A DNA stretch of 26,857 bases, taken from Rhodospirillaceae bacterium. GTDB taxonomy: Bacteria > Pseudomonadota > Alphaproteobacteria > Puniceispirillales > Puniceispirillaceae. Every line of letters begins with the position of its first letter. The first letter of the stretch is position 1. The DNA is taken from NCBI GenBank assembly GCA_002731315.1, contig PCBG01000001.1, positions 31,326 to 58,182 on the forward strand, written 5' to 3'. A program made the position numbers and the translations under genes. Below are positions 1 through 6,020 of this stretch, piece after piece. The notes beneath the pieces were generated by a model. It searched no databases. It was not told the origin of the DNA and saw only the letters and a list, made by a program, of their open reading frames with translations.

Positions 1-45
1 TCATGATCTTTATGGTCGTCATGATCTTTATGGTCATCATGAGCG
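1..45. repeat. 18-bp tandem repeat encoding the ZnuA histidine-rich loop
   Basis: Two adjacent 18-base units (1-18 and 19-36) differ only at their last base, and a third unit beginning at 37 diverges after about six bases. The period is a multiple of three, so copy-number change keeps frame. On the minus strand each unit encodes HDDHKD. The array touches the window edge, so total copy number is unknown. Confidence 0.85.
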
Positions 46-416
46 TGAGCATCAAAGGCACCGCCCTCTCGGAAATCGAGTTTGATTAACCCATGGGCGT
101 CCATAAGCGGCACTGACGTCGCGTTGGCGGCGATCCCTTCTATCGAATTCTCTAAGAAGGCTTCAAGGTCATGACTCATCCAAAACACAAGATCGGCTTC
201 CTGCAGCTTTTTCGCCTGTGAGGGCTTGAGCGAATAGGTGTGAGGAGAACCGGCGCCCTCAACCAGCAGCTCTGGCTTTCCGACGCCTTCCATAACTGCT
301 GTAACAAGGGAATGCACAGGCTTGATAGAAGCAATAACCTTCACATCAGCGCTGGCAAATGTGGTGCTAGACACGAGTATGGTAGTGGCCAAAAATGCCG
401 TGCTGACAAGGCGCAT
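1..416 (-). CDS. znuA: ZnuA, periplasmic zinc-binding protein (N-terminal part, cut by window edge)
   Basis: This is the substrate-binding protein of the ZnuABC zinc importer, a cluster A-I solute-binding protein that captures Zn2+ in the periplasm. The ATG at 416 is preceded by AGGAG about seven bases upstream. Residues 1-23 form a signal peptide ending in TFASA, and the mature start DVKVIASIKPVHSL is typical of the family; the histidine in 'KPVHSL' and the later 'SPHTYSLKPS' match the metal-binding histidines. From about residue 120 there is a histidine/aspartate-rich loop built of repeated HDDHKD units, the charged loop known in ZnuA and absent from manganese-binding relatives. The gene diverges from znuC and shares its control region. 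About 138 codons are visible and the C-terminal half lies outside the window. Confidence 0.93.
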   Translation of the reverse strand, partial: MRLVSTAFLATTILVSSTTFASADVKVIASIKPVHSLVTAVMEGVGKPELLVEGAGSPHTYSLKPSQAKKLQEADLVFWMSHDLEAFLENSIEGIAANATSVPLMDAHGLIKLDFREGGAFDAHAHDDHKDHDDHKDH

Positions 417-451
417 TAGTTGTTCTCCTGCTGGTGTAAGGTTAGTTTGAT

Positions 452-480
452 TTGGATTTTGTAATAATATAACATATATA
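452..480 (+). promoter_or_regulatory. Candidate znuCB-zur promoter
   Basis: TTGGAT (452-457) and TATATA (475-480) are 17 bases apart, placing transcription start near 487 and leaving a leader of about 70 bases before the znuC ATG at 559. The spacer is occupied exactly by the Zur-box candidate at 460-474, the geometry expected for repression by occlusion. Confidence 0.5.
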
Positions 481-486
481 TGTGAA
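458..486 (-). promoter_or_regulatory. Candidate znuA promoter
   Basis: On the minus strand, TTCACA (486-481) and TACAAA (463-458) are separated by 17 bases, upstream of the znuA start at 416. The spacer overlaps the Zur-box candidate. The match to the sigma-70 consensus is partial, and other registers in this AT-rich stretch (for example TATTAT) are possible. Confidence 0.4.
460..474. promoter_or_regulatory. Candidate Zur operator
   Basis: TGTAATAATATAACA is a 7-1-7 inverted repeat with a single mismatched pair, and it resembles the AT-rich Zur boxes described in alphaproteobacteria. It lies between divergent zinc-uptake transcripts, one of which ends with the regulator gene zur. A perfect 12-bp palindrome, ACATATATATGT (472-483), overlaps its right end and could be part of an extended operator or simply an alternating AT tract. 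Confidence 0.7.
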
Positions 487-558
487 GCTTAAAGGCAACA
501 CAAAAAACTATGCGGTTTATATCGCGCTCGCGTTGTGCGAATTCTCGGAAATAGACAC

Positions 559-1365
559 ATGCTTGTATCACTCAAAAAAGCTGGGATTTACAAATCGAAT
601 AGGTGGCTGGTTCGCGGTATTTCAATGACCGTTGAGGCGGGCGAAATAGTCACTCTTATCGGACCCAACGGTTCCGGCAAATCAACAACTGCCAAGATGG
701 CGCTCGGCGTTCTCAACGCTGATGAGGGTGTAGCAAACCAAAAGTCAAATCTTCGCGCCAGTTATGTCCCGCAAAGCCTTGAAGTCAATTGGACGCTACC
801 GATCACAGTTAGCAGATTTCTTGAGCTGACCAACCGAGCTACACAGAAACAGATGCAAGATGCACTAGATGTAACTGGGACGTCCCATCTTTTCGGTGCA
901 CAAATGAGTAAATTGTCAGGTGGAGAACACCAACGCGTGCTACTTGCCCGCGCCATTTTGAGGAGTCCTGAATTTCTTGTGCTTGATGAGCCCGTTCAAG
1001 GCGTGGATTATAACGGCGAGATTGCGCTTTACCGATTAATTGAAAACATTCGGAACAAAATTGATTGTGGCGTGTTGCTTATTTCCCATGACCTTCACGT
1101 CGTTATGTCAACAACAGATAGAGTCATTTGTCTTAATGGACACATTTGTTGTTCCGGCACACCAGCAAAAGTCGCTTCAAGTGACGAATTCAAGTCGCTA
1201 TTTGGCGAGCGCACAGCTTCTGGCTTGGCTCTTTATAAGCATCACCATGATCATGAGCATATGCCGGATGGAAGGTTTGTAGAGACCAGCCCCGGGCCAA
1301 ATGATTTGAGCCACGACTCCAATACCATACGACAGGCGAAAAACGGAGCCAACATCAATGCTTGA
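559..1365 (+). CDS. znuC: ZnuC, zinc ABC transporter ATPase
   Basis: This is the cytoplasmic ATPase that powers ZnuB. Counting from the ATG at 559, it shows Walker A GPNGSGKST (residues 35-43), the signature LSGGEHQR (about 119-126), Walker B FLVLDEP (about 139-145) and the H-loop SHD (about 176-178). Length from this start is 268 aa, normal for the family. An in-frame GTG at 535 would add eight residues, but the ATG has a GGAAAT-type ribosome site at suitable distance and its N-terminus aligns better with the family. The C-terminal tail carries HHHDHEH (about 228-234), a histidine-rich extension found in several ZnuC proteins and possibly a zinc sensor or store. The gene overlaps znuB by 8 bases. 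Confidence 0.95.
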   Translation: MLVSLKKAGIYKSNRWLVRGISMTVEAGEIVTLIGPNGSGKSTTAKMALGVLNADEGVANQKSNLRASYVPQSLEVNWTLPITVSRFLELTNRATQKQMQDALDVTGTSHLFGAQMSKLSGGEHQRVLLARAILRSPEFLVLDEPVQGVDYNGEIALYRLIENIRNKIDCGVLLISHDLHVVMSTTDRVICLNGHICCSGTPAKVASSDEFKSLFGERTASGLALYKHHHDHEHMPDGRFVETSPGPNDLSHDSNTIRQAKNGANINA

Positions 1366-2206
1366 GGATTTCTTCGTCCGTGCTTTGCTTGGCGGTATTG
1401 GCGTCGCTATCGTTGCTGGACCGGTCGGATGCTTTATTATATGGCGGCGCCTGGCTTATTTTGGTGACACACTCTCCCACTCAGCTTTGCTAGGGGTAGC
1501 AATGGCTCTGTTGCTCGAGCTAAACATTACCCTCTCAGTATTTTTCATCTCCCTTATCGTTTCACTGTTGTTGCTTTTGCTCCAAAAGCGAGCGTCGCTT
1601 TCCTCTGATGCGTTATTAGGGCTTCTTGCCCACGCAACGCTTGCAGTTGGGCTAGTCGTTCTTGCGTTCATGACCTGGGTGAGAGTAGATCTGATGGGGT
1701 TTCTCTTTGGTGATATTTTAGCAGTGACAACGAGTGACCTTGCCGTCATCTGGCTGGGAGGGCTCGCTGTTCTCACCGGCCTTTCATTGATATGGCGTCC
1801 TTTATTCGCAGCAACGGTCAATTATGAGCTGGCAAAGGCAGAGGGGGCAAAGCCAGACTTTACCAACATCGTTTTCATGATTCTTGTGGCGGCTGTAATT
1901 GCCGTTTCTATGAAATTGGTTGGTGTACTTCTCATCACCGCTCTACTAATCATCCCTGCTGCAACAGCTAGACGTTTTTCCACATCCCCAGAACATATGG
2001 CGATTATAGCCGCCGCTATCGGTGCGCTTTCGGTTTTTATTGGGCTTAATGGCTCGCTGCAGTGGGATACACCCGCTGGTCCGAGTATTGTTGTTGCCGC
2101 ACTAGCCGGTTTCATCATTTCAGTTCTTCCACTGCCAAAACTCACGTCAAAAGACGATGTGCCAACCTCCGAATCAAAGAAGAGCTTTGAGGAGGTCGGT
2201 GAGTGA
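1358..2206 (+). CDS. znuB: ZnuB, zinc ABC transporter permease
   Basis: This is the inner-membrane permease of the ABC-3 family, which forms the zinc channel with ZnuC. The 282-aa product is almost entirely hydrophobic, with roughly eight membrane segments by eye. It contains the typical start 'FFVRALLGGIGVAIVAGPVGCF' region, 'RRLAYFGDTLSHSALLGVA' (the EAA-like coupling region) and the late 'KLVGVLLITALLIIPAATAR' region; I quote only the landmarks. The start codon lies inside the end of znuC and its stop overlaps the zur start by 4 bases (GTGA), so the three genes are very likely translationally coupled on one Zur-controlled transcript. Confidence 0.95.
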   Translation: MLEDFFVRALLGGIGVAIVAGPVGCFIIWRRLAYFGDTLSHSALLGVAMALLLELNITLSVFFISLIVSLLLLLLQKRASLSSDALLGLLAHATLAVGLVVLAFMTWVRVDLMGFLFGDILAVTTSDLAVIWLGGLAVLTGLSLIWRPLFAATVNYELAKAEGAKPDFTNIVFMILVAAVIAVSMKLVGVLLITALLIIPAATARRFSTSPEHMAIIAAAIGALSVFIGLNGSLQWDTPAGPSIVVAALAGFIISVLPLPKLTSKDDVPTSESKKSFEEVGE

Positions 2207-2610
2207 AAAAAGCAAAGGCAAAAACCAAGCTAACGAAAAATCAAGCGCTGGTGTTAAATGTCCTTACTAAGGCTTCGCAACCAATAGGTGCATATGCAAT
2301 TTTGGACGAACTCCGCAGTCATGGATTCAAAGCACCGCTTACAGTCTACCGCGCCTTGGACCAACTTGCCAATGAGGGGCTTGTCCACAAGCTTGAAAGT
2401 TTGAACTCATGGACCACATGCTGTGGCCAACAGCACGCAAATCCTCCTGTATTCGAGATTTGCGACGATTGTGGGAATGTGACTGAGCACTTGAATGAAG
2501 AGCTTGTCAAAAACTTGAATACCATGTCTGAACAAAGTGGTTTCATGCCGGACCGCTCAATAATTGAAATCCACGGACGGTGCGATAATTGCGGTACTGA
2601 CGCTAAATAA
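2203..2610 (+). CDS. zur: Zur, Fur-family zinc uptake regulator
   Basis: This is a zinc-responsive repressor. The 135-aa protein has an N-terminal winged helix with 'APLTVYRALDQLANEGLVHKL' at about residues 44-64, the Fur-family recognition region. Two CxxC pairs (C87/C90 and C127/C130) form the structural zinc site of Fur-family proteins. Start is a GTG at 2203 preceded by GAGGAGG and overlapping the znuB stop by 4 bases. Its place as the third gene of znuCB-zur, rather than beside iron genes, together with the Zur-like operator at 460-474, favours Zur over Fur. It probably represses its own operon and divergent znuA. Confidence 0.93.
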   Translation: MKKAKAKTKLTKNQALVLNVLTKASQPIGAYAILDELRSHGFKAPLTVYRALDQLANEGLVHKLESLNSWTTCCGQQHANPPVFEICDDCGNVTEHLNEELVKNLNTMSEQSGFMPDRSIIEIHGRCDNCGTDAK

Positions 2611-2752
2611 CGAAGATAACAAACAACACAACCCGCTGAAAAGGTGTCTGTTGCCGTCCTGACCTAATTTCTCAGTTAAGAAAAAACCACCCGTTAAAAC
2701 TACTTACTTAACTTGGCTTACATTGGTTTGGGCGCAAGCGGTTTCGTATCTT

Positions 2753-3835
2753 TCACCGCCAGCTACCCTTTGACGAACTGATCCATGCATTGAAGAACTG
2801 ATCAAGAGTTTCGCGTTCAATACCGTTAGTAATGAAAACAAGCTTTGTCTGATGATCCTCATCTGGCCATTGATCCAGCCAGACCGGATCGTGGAAAACA
2901 TGCTGCACGCCATGGATAGCCAACGGCACTCCCGGTCTATCCACAGTGTTGACGATGCCTTTGATGCGAAGCAGATTTGAACCTTGTGTTAGTGCTAAAG
3001 CCTCAAGTGAGCCAGCAAACGCCTCAATGGTTACTGGTTCGTCAAAGGTTAATGTGAATGAACGAATGACAGACCCGTGCCGAGTTACATCGTGTTGGTG
3101 CGGAATGTCAGAATTGTTCGCGTGATTATGATGATGCCCATTTTCTTGGTTTTCGTCAGCAGCTTCGGCGTTAAGCCAGGAGCGGACATCCATGGATTTC
3201 GTCGCTGGGTTAAAGAGAGGCGTGTCGAAAAGACGGTGATGTTCAAAAGTAGAATCATGCCGGTCCAGGATAACCGCCGTTGGATTGAGTGCCGACAATT
3301 TAGCGTTTAGTTCCTTAAGCATGTCTGTTGAGTATAAGCTGGTGGCGAGGTCAGCTTTTGTGATTACCAGCCGGTCTGCAACCGCGGCTTGCTTTTCGCA
3401 CTCTGTGTGATTATCCAAAGAAGCAGCGCCGTTGAGGGCATCAACTGTGGTCACAACACCACCTAGTATATAGCGTCGGGCCAAAAGGGAATCACTCATT
3501 AGTGTGTGCACCACTGGGGCTGGATCCGCCAACCCTGTCGACTCGACAATGACGCGGTCGAAATCCGGAATGTCGCCGTTCGCGCGTTTGCTATGCAGAT
3601 CCAACAATGTCTGCCTGATGTCGCCTCTAATTGTGCAACAAAGGCAACCCGAGGTCATTTCAACAATCTGGTCGTCAGAATGCGTGATGAGGATGCCGTC
3701 CAGCCCGATTTCCCCAAACTCATTAACCACCACGGCCGTATTGAGAAAATCGGGTTGCCGCAAGATTTCGGTCAGCAATGTTGACTTGCCACTACCGAGA
3801 AAACCCGTGAGCAAAGTTACAGGGAGCAAATCCAT
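2753..3835 (-). CDS. COG0523/CobW-family GTPase, probable zinc metallochaperone
   Basis: This is a G3E GTPase of the CobW/COG0523 family, whose zinc-linked members act as metallochaperones under zinc limitation. In the 360-aa product, Walker A GFLGSGKST is at residues 11-19, the metal-binding GCLCC at 63-67, 'ESTGLADP' at about 98-105 and the base-specificity motif TKAD at 159-162. A histidine-rich linker (about 234-253, with GHHHNH and HQHD) precedes the CobW C-terminal domain (about 255-350). The ATG at 3835 follows GAGG with good spacing. The gene converges on zur, so it belongs to the module by function and position but not by operon. I saw no clear Zur box upstream. Cobalamin synthesis (CobW sensu stricto) is unlikely because no cob genes are present here. 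Confidence 0.9.
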   Translation of the reverse strand: MDLLPVTLLTGFLGSGKSTLLTEILRQPDFLNTAVVVNEFGEIGLDGILITHSDDQIVEMTSGCLCCTIRGDIRQTLLDLHSKRANGDIPDFDRVIVESTGLADPAPVVHTLMSDSLLARRYILGGVVTTVDALNGAASLDNHTECEKQAAVADRLVITKADLATSLYSTDMLKELNAKLSALNPTAVILDRHDSTFEHHRLFDTPLFNPATKSMDVRSWLNAEAADENQENGHHHNHANNSDIPHQHDVTRHGSVIRSFTLTFDEPVTIEAFAGSLEALALTQGSNLLRIKGIVNTVDRPGVPLAIHGVQHVFHDPVWLDQWPDEDHQTKLVFITNGIERETLDQFFNAWISSSKGSWR

Positions 3836-4102
3836 TCAAACCTCGAAGATGAATTTAGGGGTTTTTCGTTTTATACCTTAGCAGCATAGTTTCCAATGGG
3901 ACGAAGCTGAAAGGCGTTATCGCTTAGAGACAATTAAATAGTGCGGAAATAACCCTAGCGCGTCGAAAGGCAACCTAATTATACACGATTCAAAATTAGC
4001 TGCGTTCAACTCCACCCTCCCATAAAACCAATTCAATCCATGTCCAGAAACCAGCCCCTGTAACCCCGATCCGAGGCTTACAAACCGTGGCGCGAGGTCC
4101 GT

Positions 4103-4128
4103 GGGCCTTAGCCTTCGGACTAGGGTCC
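4103..4128 (+). other. Strong hairpin with a cUUCGg tetraloop
   Basis: Bases 4103-4111 pair with 4120-4128 (nine pairs including two G-U). A C-A mismatch follows, then a C-G pair closing a TTCG tetraloop at 4114-4117. The stable cUUCGg cap forms only if the plus strand is transcribed. No T-run follows, so it is not a standard intrinsic terminator. It could be the core of a small RNA, a leader structure or the remnant of a lost gene. Confidence 0.55.
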
Positions 4129-4152
4129 AAAGTTCAGAATTCAGGTAAGGTG

Positions 4153-4182
4153 TTGACAGTTGACCAAAGGAGCTTTTCTACT
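4153..4182 (+). promoter_or_regulatory. Weak promoter candidate upstream of yaaA
   Basis: A perfect -35 hexamer TTGACA (4153-4158) is followed after 18 bases by TCTACT (4177-4182), a 4/6 match to the -10 element. It would leave a leader of roughly 280 bases before yaaA. It is the best candidate seen, but unproven. Confidence 0.3.
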
Positions 4183-4322
4183 AAACCATTGATATAGATT
4201 GATTAAAAAACTGGATGGTGCTTGTGAGGCGCGTCGGGCTTCGCTTCACCTGCTCCAATCTTTCTTGCAAAGGCTTCAGCAAAAACGCAGATTTTATCGC
4301 CTTCAGCCGGCGGGTCGTCCGT

Positions 4323-4347
4323 GGCCGGCAATCGCTTGCTGCCGGCC
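4323..4347. repeat. GC-rich inverted repeat upstream of yaaA
   Basis: GGCCGGCA (4323-4330) and TGCCGGCC (4340-4347) are perfect inverted repeats around a 9-base loop. No T-run follows on either strand. If the yaaA transcript begins near 4190, the hairpin would lie in its leader. Confidence 0.5.
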
Positions 4348-4472
4348 TGTTAAGCAATTGGATCATCTGCTCAGACATCACGCAAAAATCAGCTTCTCAG
4401 CGGAAAAAACCACCATGCACTGGATGTTCGGCCTTAAGCATATTAAATCTCTTTGGTAAAAAGGAGAACATC

Positions 4473-5237
4473 ATGCTGGTTGTTATCTCGCCTGCCAAGA
4501 AACTCGATATGGATCCCTCCTATACCTATACACCATCACAGCCGGTCTTTCTGGACCATGCACAGGAACTGGCAGAGGTCGCGCGCGGGTTGTCACATGA
4601 TGGCATCCGCTCCCTCATGGGGTTGAGCGACACACTGGCCAAGCTGAATGTTGAACGGTTCGCCAATTTTGGCACGCAGCCCCAAAAGCCTGCGGCACTG
4701 AGTTTTGCCGGTGACACCTATCAGGGGCTCGAGGCAAAATCGTTGAATGACGATGATATGGCCTGGGCACAGAACCATTTACGCATCCTTTCCGGTCTGT
4801 ATGGGCTGCTGCGTCCTCTTGATGCCATCGAGCCCTATAGGCTGGAAATGGGCAGCCGGCTGAAGACCTCGCATGGCGTTTCACTGTACGAATATTGGGG
4901 GTCAAAGCTGGCTGAGGCGCTGTGTACGCAGGCTGCAAAGACCGATTCCAATGCGCTAGTCAATTGCGCTTCGCAGGAATATTTTGGTGCGGTTGATGCC
5001 TCCGCTTTGTCATTGCCAGTCATTACCCCTATTTTCAAGGAGGAGCGTGATGGCAGCGCCAAAATTGTAAGCTTCTTTGCCAAGAAGGCGCGGGGGGCCA
5101 TGGCCCGTTATATCATACAGAACCGTCTGAAGGACCCGGAGGCGCTGCAGCAGTTTGACTCGGGCGGATATCGATATCGGCCCAATGAGTCCAGCTCGTC
5201 GGCACCGGTCTTCATTCGCGACTATCCAGAAAGCTGA
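4473..5237 (+). CDS. yaaA: YaaA/DUF328 family peroxide-stress protein
   Basis: This belongs to the UPF0246/YaaA family. E. coli YaaA is induced by peroxide, limits free intracellular iron and binds DNA. The ATG at 4473 has AAGGAG six bases upstream and gives 254 aa, the usual length. Family landmarks are the N-terminal ISPAKKLDM, FAGDTYQGL, LSGLYGLLRPLD, 'NCASQEYF' and the C-terminal 'YRPNESSSSAPVFIR'. The frame stays open upstream to about 4215, but that segment does not resemble the family and the ribosome site fixes the start. The gene appears to be monocistronic or loosely coupled to the next one, 56 bases away. Confidence 0.93.
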   Translation: MLVVISPAKKLDMDPSYTYTPSQPVFLDHAQELAEVARGLSHDGIRSLMGLSDTLAKLNVERFANFGTQPQKPAALSFAGDTYQGLEAKSLNDDDMAWAQNHLRILSGLYGLLRPLDAIEPYRLEMGSRLKTSHGVSLYEYWGSKLAEALCTQAAKTDSNALVNCASQEYFGAVDASALSLPVITPIFKEERDGSAKIVSFFAKKARGAMARYIIQNRLKDPEALQQFDSGGYRYRPNESSSSAPVFIRDYPES

Positions 5238-5293
5238 CCGACCGCCGACAAAAAGCCGCTGTCAGCCGGCGCGGGCAAGCCCGGGACAAAGAC

Positions 5294-6013
5294 ATGTCAA
5301 AAATGTTTGAGGAGTTGGATTACCGGCAAACACCGCTTGGAACGCTGATCCTGCGACGCAGGCACATCCTAAAACTTAGTCGTGACGTTGTCGAAGTCAT
5401 CCTGAATGATGAACACCTAATGTCTGACATGTTCACCGCTTCGGAAATCGCCCTTGCACAATTGCCAATGGAACGGCTGGCAGCTGAACAGCCGGATATT
5501 CTTGTCGGTGGTCTGGGGCTCGGCTATACCGCCGAGGCGGTGCTGGCATACAGCAATGTGCGATCGCTGACCGTAATTGAATATCTGGCACCGGTAATTG
5601 AATGGCATAGAGATGGTCGCCTGCCGCTTGGTACCGCGCTGGCGAATGATCCGCGCTGCCGGCTTGTCGAGGGAGATTTCTTTGCCCTTGCACGCAGCGA
5701 CACCGGCTTTGACACGGACCGTACCGGTCGGCGGTTTGATGGCATCTTTCTTGATATCGATCATTCTCCAGATTTTTACCTGAACCCGTCCCATGCCGAC
5801 TTCTACAGTGACTCTGGCCTGGCGCGATTGTCGGGAGCGTTGAACAGCGGCGGTGTTTTCGCCCTGTGGTCCAACGATCCACCGAAGAGCGCCTTTCTTG
5901 ACAGGCTGAAACAGCATTTTGCCAACGCCCGCGCAGAGAAAGTGACCTTCTTCAACCCGTTTCTTGAAGAGGAATACTCCCAAACGGTCTATCTTGGCAT
6001 CACAGCACCATAA
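5294..6013 (+). CDS. Spermidine-synthase-like / SAM-methyltransferase-fold protein
   Basis: This 239-aa protein has the Rossmann-like core shared by spermidine synthases and SAM methyltransferases. It shows a glycine loop VGGLGLGYTA (about 71-80), an acidic strand end TVIEYL (E96) that would bind nucleotide or ribose, and IFLDIDHSP (about 151-158) at the usual active-site strand. The N-terminal beta domain of true spermidine synthases is not evident and the polyamine-binding motifs are not recognisable, so substrate is unknown. No polyamine genes lie nearby. Start at ATG 5294 has only a weak GGGAC ribosome site; ATG 5303 is an alternative. The gene converges on the phosphoesterase with seven bases between them. 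Confidence 0.75.
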   Translation: MSKMFEELDYRQTPLGTLILRRRHILKLSRDVVEVILNDEHLMSDMFTASEIALAQLPMERLAAEQPDILVGGLGLGYTAEAVLAYSNVRSLTVIEYLAPVIEWHRDGRLPLGTALANDPRCRLVEGDFFALARSDTGFDTDRTGRRFDGIFLDIDHSPDFYLNPSHADFYSDSGLARLSGALNSGGVFALWSNDPPKSAFLDRLKQHFANARAEKVTFFNPFLEEEYSQTVYLGITAP

Positions 6014-6020
6014 AGGCGTA

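Larger units (their letters stand above)
3836..4472. other. Gene-free stretch between the zinc module and yaaA
   Basis: This is 637 bases without a convincing gene. The left part is AT-rich and should hold the promoter of the GTPase gene; on the minus strand a TATAAA-like element lies about 35 bases upstream of its start. It contains a strong UUCG-capped hairpin (4103-4128), a perfect TTGACA (4153-4158) and a GC-rich inverted repeat (4323-4347). Short open frames on both strands show no family resemblance and lack good ribosome sites. Base composition shifts from AT-rich to GC-richer across this stretch. Confidence 0.6.

Noticed and set aside
2611..2752. Bidirectional terminator between zur and the GTPase gene
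   Set aside because: Only a weak 5-bp stem (TTTCT/AGAAA, about 2669-2684) is visible, too weak to call.
4199..4459. Possible 86-codon gene upstream of yaaA on the plus strand
   Set aside because: It has a TTG start without a ribosome site, arginine- and glutamine-rich random-looking sequence and no recognisable motif.
4215..4472. N-terminal extension of yaaA in the same open frame
   Set aside because: The extension is not family-like, and the strong AAGGAG six bases before 4473 plus the standard 254-aa length fix the start downstream.
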